From NCBI GenBank assembly GCA_934574045.1, contig CAKTMK010000001.1, positions 59,506 through 123,505 of the forward strand: a stretch of 64,000 nt of DNA, in the 5' to 3' direction. Under the pieces are notes generated by a model. It was given only the letters and a program-made list of their open reading frames with translations, was not told the origin of the DNA and made no database searches. Both the position numbers and the translations under genes were made by a program. This DNA is from an uncultured Oscillibacter sp. Its GTDB lineage: Bacteria > Bacillota > Clostridia > Oscillospirales > Oscillospiraceae. Shown in pieces: positions 1-8,191 of the stretch. Positions within the stretch are counted from its first letter, which is position 1; each line of letters opens with the position of its first letter.

Positions 1-1037
1 TGGCCCAGCTTCATGCTCTCGCCGGTGCGGGCGTTGACCAGCGTCATGTCCGCGGTGACCTTGCCGGAGATGACCTTAAAGAAGGAATAGCGGCCATACT
101 GGTCGGCGGTGGTCTTGAACACGAAGGCATAGGGATTGCCGTCCTCGGTCAACTCGATCTCCACGGGGTTGCCCTCAGCGTCCACGCCCTTGCGGTTGGG
201 GATCTCCACCGGGTTGGGGAACAGCTTGACCGCGGTATCCAGAACGGTCTGGGTGCCGATGCCGGTAAAGGCGGAGCCGCACATGACCGGGCAGAGGATC
301 AGATCGCGCACGCCCGCGTGCAGGCCCTCCACGATCTCCTCCTGCGTGAACGGCTCGCCGCTGAAGAACTTCTCCATCTTCTCCTCGCTGGTCTCCGCCA
401 CGGATTCGCACAGCTGCTGATAGAAGTTCTCCACGACCTCCATCTTCTCCTCGGGGATGGGGATCTCCTGACGGCGGCCGTTGTCCTTGAGTGTGTACGC
501 CTTTTTATAGACCACGTCGATCAGGGCGTCGATCTTCTTGTTCTCGTCCCACAGGGGCATCATGGTCGGGCAGACGGCCCGGCCGAACTTCTCGCGCAGC
601 GCCTGCCACGCGCCGTTGAAGTCGCCGCCCTCTTCGTCGGTCTTGGAGATGTAAATGGCCCGGGGCATGTTCCGCTCCTGCAGATAGCGCCACGCCTTCT
701 CCGTTCCCACGGAGACGCCGCCCTTGGCCGCGCAGACGATGATGCCGGCGTCCGCCACGCGGAGCGCCTCCAGCACCTCGCCGGAGAAATCGAAGTAACC
801 CGGAGTGTCGATCACGTTGATCTTCACGCCCTTGAACTCGATGGGAGCGATGCTCAGAGAGATCGAGATCTTCCGCTTGATCTCCTCAGGATCATAATCG
901 CAGACGGTATTTCCGTCCGTCACCTTGCCGAGACGATCCGTGCCGCCGGTCAGATACAGCATGGACTCGACCAGAGAGGTCTTGCCGTTTCCGCCGTGGC
1001 CCAGTAAGCAGATGTTGCGAATGTCCTTTGCAGTCAT
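1..1037 (-). CDS. EF-G-like translational GTPase (partial, C-terminus outside window)
   Basis: The N-terminal 345 residues of a translational GTPase related to elongation factor G are visible; the gene runs off the left edge. G1 is GHGGNGKT (residues 13-20), G3 is DTPG (77-80) and the G4 position is SKTD (131-134) instead of the usual NKxD. The switch I segment reads KRKISISLS where canonical EF-G has RGITI. These differences, with the MTAKDIRNICLLGHGGNGKT start, match the second EF-G-like family of Clostridia (FusA2 / TetM-related), not the main translocase. The ATG start has AAGGGAG nine bases upstream and a sigma-A-type promoter. Its exact role on the ribosome is not established by sequence. 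Family assignment is confident; function beyond ribosome-associated GTPase is inference. Confidence 0.9.
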   Translation of the reverse strand, partial: MTAKDIRNICLLGHGGNGKTSLVESMLYLTGGTDRLGKVTDGNTVCDYDPEEIKRKISISLSIAPIEFKGVKINVIDTPGYFDFSGEVLEALRVADAGIIVCAAKGGVSVGTEKAWRYLQERNMPRAIYISKTDEEGGDFNGAWQALREKFGRAVCPTMMPLWDENKKIDALIDVVYKKAYTLKDNGRRQEIPIPEEKMEVVENFYQQLCESVAETSEEKMEKFFSGEPFTQEEIVEGLHAGVRDLILCPVMCGSAFTGIGTQTVLDTAVKLFPNPVEIPNRKGVDAEGNPVEIELTEDGNPYAFVFKTTADQYGRYSFFKVISGKVTADMTLVNARTGESMKLG

Positions 1038-1099
1038 ATGATTGTACTCCCTTCGATTTGTTGCTTGGGCGAGATAAATTCATGCCGCTCAATGGAGTC

Positions 1100-1128
1100 A
1101 TTATACAATATTTTGGCGGTCGGCACAA
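1100..1128 (-). promoter_or_regulatory. Promoter of the EF-G-like gene
   Basis: On the minus strand a TATAAT -10 (1100-1105) lies 17 bases from a weak TTGTGC -35 (1123-1128), about 60 bases upstream of the EF-G-like start codon. Confidence 0.6.
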
Positions 1129-1212
1129 CGTTTGATTGTTTTCAGAGTTGATTTTTGTTGCTCTGCACAAGAAACGTGTGAAATAATCTACATTCCGTCC
1201 CGCCAAAAACGG

Positions 1213-1243
1213 GAAAAACCGCGGCCCAGAGCCGGGCCGCGGT
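1213..1243 (-). terminator. Rho-independent terminator of the serine hydrolase operon
   Basis: A perfect 10-bp GC stem (ACCGCGGCCC / GGGCCGCGGT, 1218-1227 with 1234-1243) with a 6-base loop is followed on the minus strand by TTTTT. It sits 13 bases after the serine hydrolase stop codon. Confidence 0.9.
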
Positions 1244-1256
1244 AATCGTTTTCCTG

Positions 1257-3353
1257 TCAGGAGGCGTAGGTCAGCCGGAAGCACGCGCCGGGATCGCCCG
1301 CGAACACCACTAGGCCGCCCTCCTCCAGCGCGGCGGAGGTGTCGCCCCACAGGAACGAGGACGCCTTGAGCGTTCCGTCCTTTCCGTAGACGTAGAAGCA
1401 CGCGTTCTCCGGGACGGCGGCGGTCATGGTCTTTCCGGCTGCCGCCGCGCCCACCCGGTACCACCGGGCGTAGCCGTCCGGCTGGATCGTGGAGCGCACG
1501 CCGCTGCGGGCGGAGAGTTCGCGCACGCTGCCGCCGAGCTGATACGCCGAGCCGTTGACCGTCAGGATGCCGTCCTGAAGCACGGCGTCGTTCCCGTCCC
1601 GCCCCACGGGCAGGTCATAGATCAGCTCCGACGCGCCGGCAATGCGCATTCCACCCACGTACCCCGGCACAAGCTCCGCCGGCGCGGAAACTCCGGCGGC
1701 GGCAGCGGACGCGTCCGCCACGGCAAGGTAGATCTGAGAGGTGTACTTCTCCGCCAGAGGCAGCAGTCCTCCGGCCAGCCGCGTGAGCCACGTGCTCTGC
1801 TGGTCCTCCGGGACCGGATTTTCCGGCATCTTCACCATCACATAGTCGCTGGTGGAGACGGGGCCAAGCCCCGGCACCGGCGTATAGCTGCGCTGATAGA
1901 GGTAGGTGGAGCCGCTGCTCTCCTTCACCAGCTTCACCGCCGCCGCGCCGGACGCGTCCCGGAAAGAGCCGTCGCTGTAATAGGTCAGCGTCTGATCCGG
2001 CACGCCGGCAGCGCTCATCTGGTGGAGCGTCAGCGTTCCGTCCGTGCTGACAGCGAGCTTCACCTGCTGTGCAGTGGTGCCGTAATAGCCGGACTCCGCC
2101 GTCAGCGCCGCGGGCATGGCCGCAGGCTTCGCCTCCGGCAGGGAGGGCATCGTCCGGTCCAGCTTCACGCCCCGCGCCGCCAGTGCGTCCGCGAGGATCT
2201 GCGCCGCCGCCAGCTCGTTATAGGTGGACAGGCCGCCCGAGGTCAGCACCGCCGCGGCCATGTGATACTCCGGCAGCACCACCAGCGCCGCGTGATAGCG
2301 CAGCGTGTCGCCGCCCTTGACCAGGCACTGGATGTTGTTCTGCTCAAAGGGCCAGAACTGCACCGCGTCCCAGCCCAGCCCGTAGGACACCATGCCCAGC
2401 GGCTCGTCGGGCCAGATGCCCCGGTCATACTCCGGCGCGGCCATGGCGGCGGTGGACGCGGCGGAGAGCAGCTCCGTCCCCGTCAGCGCGCCGCCGAAGG
2501 CGGCGAGATCCTCAGCCTCGGCGTACATTCCGCCCGTGCCGACCACGCCCACGCAGTCCCGGGGAAGGATGCGCTGGGCCGCGTCGCCCGTGCAGACAGC
2601 GGCCGGGGACAGGTCCGTTTTCCCGGAAGCAAGATCCGCCGGGGAGAACACGGTGTTCTCCAGCCCCGCGGGCTTGAGCACGGAGCGGACATAGTCCATC
2701 AGCTCCATGCCGCTGACGGCCTCTACTACGAGCTGGGCCAGCGTGAAGCCGTCGTTGCAGTAGGCGCTGAACGCGCCCGGCTCCGCCCGGAGCTTCTGCC
2801 CCGCCAGCCGGTCCAGAAGCTCATCCGCCGCCTGCTCGTCGTCGTCCCCGAACAGGAACGCGCTGGCCCCGGACGTGCCCATCAGGCCGGAGGAATGGTT
2901 CAGCAGCATCCGCACCGTGATCTTCGTGTAGCGGGGGTCGGCCATCCGGAAGCTCTTGAGATACGCCGTCACCGGCGCGTCCAGCGAGAGCTTCCCCTCC
3001 TCCGCCAGCTTCATGACCGCCGCCGTGGTGTACATCTTGCTGACGGAGCCGACGCCGTAGAGCGTGCCGCCCACGCCGGCGCCCATCCCTGCGAAGTGGC
3101 CCGCGTCCTTCAGGGACGCCGGGATGTTGGCCGCGGTCTGGCTCAGCGTCACCGCGCCGTCCTCCCACAGCGCCCACGACGCGCTCAGCGCGCCGCCGTA
3201 CTGCATGGCATAGCCAACCGCCGTCTCCGCCGCCTGCTGACGGGCCTGCGGCGCGGGCCTGCGGACCGTCTCCGCCGCCAGTGTGGGGACGCTCAGGCTC
3301 ACCGCCATGCACAGCGTCAGCGCCAGCGCGGAGATCCGTTTTTTCCAGTTCAT
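1257..3353 (-). CDS. Secreted beta-lactamase-family serine hydrolase
   Basis: A 698-residue exported protein of the class C beta-lactamase / D-alanyl-D-alanine carboxypeptidase-like family. Residues 1-27 form a signal peptide ending PTLAA. The serine nucleophile motif SxxK is S103-V-S-K106 and the YxN motif is Y198-C-N200, so the catalytic centre looks intact. The family domain takes up roughly residues 50-400; the remaining 300 residues are a beta-rich extension, longer than a simple carboxypeptidase. The start at MNWKKR is supported by AAGGAG nine bases upstream; an in-frame start 33 bases earlier lacks a site. It is the last gene of a minus-strand operon with an MFS transporter and a vitamin B6 kinase. 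The substrate (peptidoglycan stem peptide, ester or other amide) cannot be read from sequence. Confidence 0.85.
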   Translation of the reverse strand: MNWKKRISALALTLCMAVSLSVPTLAAETVRRPAPQARQQAAETAVGYAMQYGGALSASWALWEDGAVTLSQTAANIPASLKDAGHFAGMGAGVGGTLYGVGSVSKMYTTAAVMKLAEEGKLSLDAPVTAYLKSFRMADPRYTKITVRMLLNHSSGLMGTSGASAFLFGDDDEQAADELLDRLAGQKLRAEPGAFSAYCNDGFTLAQLVVEAVSGMELMDYVRSVLKPAGLENTVFSPADLASGKTDLSPAAVCTGDAAQRILPRDCVGVVGTGGMYAEAEDLAAFGGALTGTELLSAASTAAMAAPEYDRGIWPDEPLGMVSYGLGWDAVQFWPFEQNNIQCLVKGGDTLRYHAALVVLPEYHMAAAVLTSGGLSTYNELAAAQILADALAARGVKLDRTMPSLPEAKPAAMPAALTAESGYYGTTAQQVKLAVSTDGTLTLHQMSAAGVPDQTLTYYSDGSFRDASGAAAVKLVKESSGSTYLYQRSYTPVPGLGPVSTSDYVMVKMPENPVPEDQQSTWLTRLAGGLLPLAEKYTSQIYLAVADASAAAAGVSAPAELVPGYVGGMRIAGASELIYDLPVGRDGNDAVLQDGILTVNGSAYQLGGSVRELSARSGVRSTIQPDGYARWYRVGAAAAGKTMTAAVPENACFYVYGKDGTLKASSFLWGDTSAALEEGGLVVFAGDPGACFRLTYAS

Positions 3354-3432
3354 ACGCTTTTCTCCTTTTCCGTTCCGCCCGCTCACGCGGGCCGTTTTCT
3401 CATGGATCTTACACCTTCCAGCCGGTGGAAGG

Positions 3433-4635
3433 TCAAGCGAAAGCTCTGCGTTTTTTCAAATGGATGGAAAACAGCGCCAGCGCCACGCCCACCGCGCCGC
3501 ACAGGGCGCACACCGCCAGCATGGCGTTCACGCCGCCCCGGTCGATCACCGCTCCGGCCAGCAGGTTCCCCACCACGCCGCTCAGGCCGTTGGTGGCCAC
3601 CATCTTCAGCGACTGACCCTGCACCCGGTCCTCCGGCGGGACGTTTTCGTTGGCAAAGTAAACGTTTCCGGGGGTGAACAGTCCGTACCCCAGCATCTGG
3701 ATGGGCTGGAGGGCCAGCAGCAGCCGCAGGTCGCCGCACAGAAGGAACAGCAGCGGCTTGAGCGCCATGAACACCACGGAGGCCAGCATGACCCGCTCGA
3801 TCCCGGCCCGCTTCCACAGCCACTGGAACAGCACCGCCCCCGGCAGCTCCGACGCCGCCATCAGAAACAGCGCCACGCCCAGCGTCCCGCTGTCGCCGCC
3901 CCGGTCGTTCACGATGTTCACAAGGAAGTTCACCACGGGCATGATGGCCGTCAGCCCGAAGAAGCCCGCGCCCAGCATGGCGGTGAACGCCGGATTGTTT
4001 TTCAGGATGTACAGCGCGGAGTGGGCGCGCCCCGTGCTCCGGGCCGCCGGAGCGTCCGTCCGGGAAAAGCGGGGGAACGCCGCCGTGGAGAGCAGCAGCA
4101 GAACCACCAGCCCCGCGTGGGTCACCAGCACGGACTCCATGCCGAAGCGGCGCACCTGCTGGCCCGCAAGGACGGAGACAATGGCGTAGGCAAACGCGCC
4201 CAGCCCGCGGCCCAGACTGTACCGCACCTCCACGCCCGCATTGAGAAACTGCATGGCCATGGCGTCGATCAGGGGATAGGAATTGGTCTCCACCGCGCCC
4301 AGCGCCAGAAAGATCAGCGCCGTTCCGAAAAAGCCGGGACGGGTGAAGTAAAACACGCCGTGGACCGCCAGCGCCAGCAGGATGCACCCGCCGAACAGCG
4401 CCTTGAGCGGCACGGAGGGGTGCCGGTCGGCCCACGCGCCCAGCAGCGGCTGGGAGAAAATACCCGCAAAGCAGCCCAGAGCGATGAACACCCCCGCCTG
4501 CCCGCTGGAAAAGCCCCGCTCCAGCACGATGGCCGTCTGATAGCCGCTGAACGCAGCCATCATGCCCCAGAACCAGATCTGGACCAGAAAATACATGGCA
4601 TTGACCCGCCCGCCGGGGGAAAGGCGCCCGCTCAT
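3433..4635 (-). CDS. MFS transporter
   Basis: A 400-residue, very hydrophobic protein with about 12 predicted membrane segments and the MFS cytoplasmic-loop signature near residue 65 (GAWADRHP, the GxxxDR type). It resembles the MFS_1-like / nucleoside-symporter-like branch. Its ATG overlaps the stop of the upstream B6 kinase (ATGA, 4632-4635), so the two are translationally coupled and co-transcribed. The coupling raises transport of a vitamin B6 vitamer as a possibility, but that is inference from position only. A serine hydrolase gene follows after 79 bases containing a small hairpin (ACCTTCCA/TGGAAGGT) without a U-tract, so the operon probably continues. Confidence 0.85.
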   Translation of the reverse strand: MSGRLSPGGRVNAMYFLVQIWFWGMMAAFSGYQTAIVLERGFSSGQAGVFIALGCFAGIFSQPLLGAWADRHPSVPLKALFGGCILLALAVHGVFYFTRPGFFGTALIFLALGAVETNSYPLIDAMAMQFLNAGVEVRYSLGRGLGAFAYAIVSVLAGQQVRRFGMESVLVTHAGLVVLLLLSTAAFPRFSRTDAPAARSTGRAHSALYILKNNPAFTAMLGAGFFGLTAIMPVVNFLVNIVNDRGGDSGTLGVALFLMAASELPGAVLFQWLWKRAGIERVMLASVVFMALKPLLFLLCGDLRLLLALQPIQMLGYGLFTPGNVYFANENVPPEDRVQGQSLKMVATNGLSGVVGNLLAGAVIDRGGVNAMLAVCALCGAVGVALALFSIHLKKRRAFA

Positions 4636-5462
4636 CGTGCGCCCCCCGTCAAAAGCCCCAGCAGCGGCTCGAACTCCACGCCCTCCCGGGGCGGGATGTC
4701 CGACGCGGCGGTCCGCACCGCACAGGCGCGGACGAACTCCGCCGCCTGCTCCGCCGCCGCGGGCAGGGACCGCCCCTGCATCAGCGCGCCGGTGAGCACG
4801 GAGGCGAACACGTCGCCGGTCCCGTGAAATTCATGGGAGATGTACGCGGTCTGCACCGCCTGCGTCCGCCCCGTTTTCGCGTCGAAGCACATGGCGCCGG
4901 TCTTTCCCGGCGTCAGGGACACGCCGGTGAGCACCACGGAGCGCCGCCCGTCCATGCTCAGCTGCTCCACCGTCTCCTCCGGCCCGGGCAGCGCGCCGAA
5001 GGGGACCCCCAGCAGCAGCGCCGCCTCCGTCAGATTCGGTGTGATCACGTCCGCCAGCTCGGCAAGCCCTGCCATCCCGGCGCACATCTCGGGCGTATAG
5101 GTCTTGTAGACCGCGCCGTGGTCGCCCATCACCGGGTCCACCACCGTCAGCGTGCCGGGGGCACGGAAGTCTCGGAAGAAGCGCTCCACCACGCCGATCT
5201 GGCGTGCGCTGCCCAGAAAGCCGCTGTAAATGGCGTCGAACCGCAGGTCCAGCGTCTTCCAGTGGGCGGCAGCCTTTTCCATCTCGTCGGTCATGTCCAG
5301 AAAGGTGAAGCCCTCAAAGCCGCCGGTGTGGGTGGAGAGAAAGGCGGTGGGCAGCGGGCAGCACTGCACGCCCATGGCGGACAGGATGGGCAGGGCCACG
5401 GTGAGCGAGCAGCGGCCGAAGCCTGACAGGTCGTGGATCGCGGCGGCGCGGAGCGTAGACAT
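4632..5462 (-). CDS. Pyridoxal/pyridoxamine kinase
   Basis: A 276-residue PfkB-superfamily kinase of the PdxK/PdxY type, expected to phosphorylate pyridoxal, pyridoxamine or pyridoxine for PLP salvage. Visible family signatures are the N-terminal HDLSGFGRCSLT substrate segment, VDPVMGDHG near the middle, TPNLTEA, and the catalytic anion-hole region GTGDVFASVL in the last third, whose Asp is the catalytic base. The start at MSTLRAAAIHD is chosen because the family begins here and GAGGAA precedes it; 27 more in-frame codons upstream are unlikely. It is the first gene of a B6 kinase - MFS - serine hydrolase operon with a good promoter at 5515-5543. Confidence 0.93.
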   Translation of the reverse strand: MSTLRAAAIHDLSGFGRCSLTVALPILSAMGVQCCPLPTAFLSTHTGGFEGFTFLDMTDEMEKAAAHWKTLDLRFDAIYSGFLGSARQIGVVERFFRDFRAPGTLTVVDPVMGDHGAVYKTYTPEMCAGMAGLAELADVITPNLTEAALLLGVPFGALPGPEETVEQLSMDGRRSVVLTGVSLTPGKTGAMCFDAKTGRTQAVQTAYISHEFHGTGDVFASVLTGALMQGRSLPAAAEQAAEFVRACAVRTAASDIPPREGVEFEPLLGLLTGGAR

Positions 5463-5514
5463 ATCGGTTCCTCTTTTCTGGCGCACATCGGAGTGCGCAG
5501 GCGGTTTTTGCTTC

Positions 5515-5543
5515 AGTATACGGCAAATTTTCCTATTGTTCAA
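5515..5543 (-). promoter_or_regulatory. Promoter of the B6 kinase operon
   Basis: On the minus strand TTGAAC (5538-5543) and TATACT (5515-5520) are separated by 17 bases, about 50 bases upstream of the kinase start. Confidence 0.75.
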
Positions 5544-5609
5544 GAGCCGCGTCCGTGGTAAAATGAGAAAGCGGCGGGAGCTTTCCCCGCCGCCTGCAAA
5601 ATCAGATAT

Positions 5610-5693
5610 GCGCCTGTGATGGAATTGGTAGACATGCGGGATTTAGGTTCCCGTGCTTTCAGCGTGTGGGTTCGAGTCCCTTCAGGCGCACCA
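5610..5693 (+). tRNA. tRNA-Leu (anticodon UAG)
   Basis: An 84-base tRNA with CCA encoded. The acceptor stem is GCGCCTG / CAGGCGC, the D arm contains AATTGGTAGACA, and the anticodon stem CGGGA/TCCCG encloses TTTAGGT with anticodon TAG. The extra arm (TGCTTTCAGCG) is long as expected for leucine, and the T loop is TTCGAGT. One T-T mismatch is present in the T stem. A terminator follows directly. Confidence 0.97.
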
Positions 5694-5694
5694 C

Positions 5695-5732
5695 GTCGGA
5701 GCAAGCTTTGTATCGCTTGCTCCGACTTATTT
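5695..5732 (+). terminator. Terminator of tRNA-Leu
   Basis: A perfect 12-bp stem GTCGGAGCAAGC / GCTTGCTCCGAC (5695-5706 with 5715-5726) starts two bases after the tRNA CCA and is followed by TTATTTTAT. Confidence 0.85.
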
Positions 5733-5762
5733 TATAAGTCGGAGCGCGTTCACGCCGCTGCT

Positions 5763-5863
5763 CCTCCTTTTCAGACCGCAAACGCTTCGCTGGTTTGCGG
5801 TCTGAGAAAACGGAGGCAAATATGAAAAATTCCAAATCGAACCCGCTTCGCTGGGCTTCGATT
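5763..5863. repeat. Two adjacent hairpins sharing a GCTTCGCT loop
   Basis: The first hairpin has a 12-bp core (CAGACCGCAAAC / GTTTGCGGTCTG, 5772-5783 with 5793-5804) extended outward by CCTCC...GGAGG and TTTT...AAAA to 5763-5816. The second (5835-5863) pairs AATCGAA-CCC with GGG-(C)-TTCGATT. Both loops read GCTTCGCT. No convincing reading frame overlaps; the one short frame (5822-5878, 18 codons) has a plausible GGAGG but no recognisable product. The segment looks like a structured, possibly dispersed, intergenic repeat. Confidence 0.5.
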
Positions 5864-5892
5864 CGGGCCGGGAAGTGAGAATGCCGAGCGAA

Positions 5893-5930
5893 AACCGCTG
5901 CAAACGATATTCCGTCTGCAGCGGCTTTTT
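5893..5930 (+). terminator. Terminator-like hairpin
   Basis: An 8-bp stem CCGCTGCA / TGCAGCGG (5895-5902 with 5917-5924) with a 14-base loop is followed by CTTTTT. It is the last of the hairpins in the gap after tRNA-Leu. Confidence 0.65.
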
Positions 5931-5946
5931 ATACATTTATATTTGT

Positions 5947-6224
5947 TACCATCGATCAACAAGGGCAGACACGGTTTTGTCGGGCAGAAATGCGCCCATA
6001 CTGCGTCAAGCCCCTTGACAATACGGCAAGTATTCTCTGCGGGCCTTTTCTTGTCTGAACACACTTCTGCTCCGGCAAAACTGCAAAACACCTGTCAGCG
6101 ATGAATTTTCGAGTGATTTTTGGCTTTTGAGACGCAGGCTTGCTGGCGCAAGCCAAGGCGAAAAGGGCAAAAAGCGCCGGAAAGACACGCAGACAGGCGT
6201 GTTTACCCTTGTTGATCGATGGTA
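5947..6224. mobile_element. MITE-like non-coding element with 27-bp terminal inverted repeats
   Basis: The left end TACCATCGATCAACAAGGG (from 5947) reappears inverted at the right end (to 6224). The match is 19 of 19 bases, then continues with two mismatches over 27 bases. The inner repeat CCATCGATC... is flanked by TA on both sides, as expected for a TA target duplication of the IS630/Tc1-mariner class. The 278-bp interior has no transposase or other convincing reading frame, but contains a small GTCAAG-CCCC-TTGAC hairpin. With the hairpins at 5763-5930 it accounts for the gap of about 590 bases between tRNA-Leu and the HIT gene. A structured RNA closed by a long end helix is the alternative reading. 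Confidence 0.55.
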
Positions 6225-6236
6225 TAGTGTAAACGG

Positions 6237-6273
6237 AAAAACGCGGCTGCGCCAGTGGGCGCAGCCGCGTTTT
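6237..6273 (-). terminator. Terminator of the uxa/kdg operon
   Basis: A perfect 14-bp stem AACGCGGCTGCGCC / GGCGCAGCCGCGTT (6240-6253 with 6258-6271), loop AGTG, is flanked by A and T runs and so could act in both directions. It lies 10 bases after the HIT gene stop. Confidence 0.9.
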
Positions 6274-6282
6274 CGGCGCGTT

Positions 6283-6702
6283 TTACAGCGCCGCCCGGAG
6301 CTTTTCGATCATCCGGTCATATTCCTCGTCGGAAAGATAGGTCCTGCCGGGGTTCATCTCAAACACGCCGCCCCACTCCGTCTCGTCCCGGTACTTGGGG
6401 ACCAGATGGAAATGCAGGTGGCGGCCCGTGTCGCCGTAGGCGCCGTAATTCACCTTGTCCGGATGGAACGCCGCGTGGATCGCCCGCGCGGCGCGGGCCA
6501 CATCCGCGAAGAAGGCGCTGCGCGCCTCGTCGTCCAGCTCCACGATCTCGCCCACGTGTTCCCGGTACGCCACGATGCACCGGCCCGGATGGCTCTGCTC
6601 CCGGAAAAGAATCAGGGTGCTGACGCCCAGCTCGCAGACGGGGATGCCGAAGGCGTCCAGCAGCTCGCCCCCGGCGCAGTATGCGCAGTTGCAGTCTTTC
6701 AT
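6283..6702 (-). CDS. HIT family nucleotide-binding hydrolase
   Basis: A 139-residue histidine-triad protein. The defining HxHxH motif is H95-L-H97-F-H99 followed by LVPK, and the N-terminus carries a C-x-C-x2-C arrangement (CNCAYC) that probably binds zinc, as in Fhit/GalT-like HIT proteins. Such proteins hydrolyse nucleotidyl phosphoramidates or dinucleotides. It lies 19 bases after uxaA on the same strand and before the terminator at 6237-6273, so it is the last gene of the hexuronate operon. A link to uronate metabolism is not evident; it may be a passenger. Confidence 0.92.
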   Translation of the reverse strand: MKDCNCAYCAGGELLDAFGIPVCELGVSTLILFREQSHPGRCIVAYREHVGEIVELDDEARSAFFADVARAARAIHAAFHPDKVNYGAYGDTGRHLHFHLVPKYRDETEWGGVFEMNPGRTYLSDEEYDRMIEKLRAAL

Positions 6703-6721
6703 AAAGGCTCCTTTCGCGCGG

Positions 6722-8191
6722 TCACAGGACCACGCCGTCTTTCCAGATAGAGATCTCCCGCGCGTCCCGCAGCTCCGCCTTCGTCCGCTCGCCGCCCGCG
6801 ATCTTCAAAACGAAGGACAGCAGCCGCTCGCCCGCCGCGTCCAGCGATTCGCCCTGCGCGGCGGCCCCGGCGTTGAAATCCAGCCAGCCGGGCTTGCGGG
6901 TAAAGAGGTCGGTGTTGGTGGCGATCTTCACCGTGGGCGCGGGCGCGCCGAAGGGCGTTCCCCGTCCAGTGGTGAACAGGATGATGTGGGCGCCCGCGGC
7001 GGTGAGCGCCGTGGTGCTGACCAGGTCGTTGCCCGGCCCGCTGAGCAGGTTCAGCCCCCGCTTCACCGCCGTCCCGCCGTAGGGCAGAACGTCCGTGATC
7101 TGGGCGCTGCCGCCCTTCTGCACGCAGCCGCAGGATTTGTCCTCCAGCGTGGTAATGCCCCCGGCCTTATTGCCGGGACTGGGATTTTCGTACACCGTCT
7201 GCCCATGGCTGACGAAATAGCGCTTGAACTCCTCCACCATGGCCACGGCCTTTTGAAACACCGTCTCGTCCGCGCAGCGGTCGAACAGGATGGATTCCGC
7301 GCCGAACATCTCCGGCGTCTCCGTCAGGATCGTCGTGCCGCCCAGCGCGATGAGCCGGTCGGAAAAACGGCCCACGGCCGGATTGGCCGTGATGCCGGAA
7401 AGCCCGTCGGACCCGCCGCACTTCAGCCCCACCACCAGCTCTCCGGCGGGGATCGCCTCCCGACGGAACGACCCGGCGTACTCCGCCAGCTCCGCCAGCA
7501 GCCGCGCGCCGTCCGCCAGCTCGTCCGAGGAGTCCTGGCACACAAGGAATTTCACCCGCCGCTCGTCCCATTCGCCCAGCTCCGCGCGGAACTGCTCCAT
7601 GGTGAGATTTTCGCACCCAAGGCCCACCACCAGCACGCCGCCGGCGTTGGGATGGCGGGCCAGCGCCGCCAGCACCCGGCGGGTCTGGGCGTGGTCGCCG
7701 CCCATCTGGCTGCACCCGAAGGGGTGGGTGAAAGCGTATACGCCCTCCACGCCGCCCCGCGCAAGGCGCTGGTTCTCCTGCGCAATCCGGCGGGCCACGG
7801 CGTTCACGCAGCCCACCGTGGGCAGGACCCACAGCTCGTTGCGCACCGCCGCCCGGCCGTCCGGACGGCGGTAGCCCTGAAAGGTGCGCGTCGGCATCTC
7901 CGGCAGGGGATACGTCTTATGATGATAGGCATAGCTCCCATCCTCGGAAAGGCCCGTGCGCACATTGTGGGTGTGGACCCACGCGCCCGCCGGGATGTCC
8001 TCCTTCGCAAAGCCGATCACGCAGCCGTACTTGACGATCTCCCCGCCGGAGGGGATGTCCCGCAGCGCCAGCTTGTGTCCCTGGGGAACATCCTCCCGCA
8101 GGACGGGGCAGCCCTCCGGCTGCGCGCCCCGGCTCAGCGGCTCCAGCGCCACCGCCACATTGTCTCTCGGATGGATCTGTACGGTCTTCAT
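6722..8191 (-). CDS. uxaA: Altronate dehydratase UxaA
   Basis: 489 residues, full length for UxaA: an N-terminal SAF domain (about residues 10-85, IHPRDNVAVAL...) joined to the UxaA catalytic region with its conserved GCSQMGGDHAQT, GLGCEN, LKCGGSDGLSGITANPA and TGRGTPFGAPAPT segments. It dehydrates D-altronate to 2-keto-3-deoxy-D-gluconate, the third step of galacturonate catabolism. The chosen ATG (8189-8191) overlaps the uxaB stop as ATGA; a start two codons earlier is possible. It lies between uxaB and the HIT gene in the operon. Confidence 0.95.
   Translation of the reverse strand: MKTVQIHPRDNVAVALEPLSRGAQPEGCPVLREDVPQGHKLALRDIPSGGEIVKYGCVIGFAKEDIPAGAWVHTHNVRTGLSEDGSYAYHHKTYPLPEMPTRTFQGYRRPDGRAAVRNELWVLPTVGCVNAVARRIAQENQRLARGGVEGVYAFTHPFGCSQMGGDHAQTRRVLAALARHPNAGGVLVVGLGCENLTMEQFRAELGEWDERRVKFLVCQDSSDELADGARLLAELAEYAGSFRREAIPAGELVVGLKCGGSDGLSGITANPAVGRFSDRLIALGGTTILTETPEMFGAESILFDRCADETVFQKAVAMVEEFKRYFVSHGQTVYENPSPGNKAGGITTLEDKSCGCVQKGGSAQITDVLPYGGTAVKRGLNLLSGPGNDLVSTTALTAAGAHIILFTTGRGTPFGAPAPTVKIATNTDLFTRKPGWLDFNAGAAAQGESLDAAGERLLSFVLKIAGGERTKAELRDAREISIWKDGVVL

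Noticed and set aside
5822..5878. An 18-codon frame MKNSKSNPLRWASIRAGK with GGAGG upstream
   Set aside because: Too short, lies inside the second hairpin and has no supporting features; kept only as part of the structured region.
5616..5936. Short frames overlapping tRNA-Leu and the following hairpins
   Set aside because: They run through the tRNA and perfect inverted repeats; the sequence is better explained as RNA structure than as protein.
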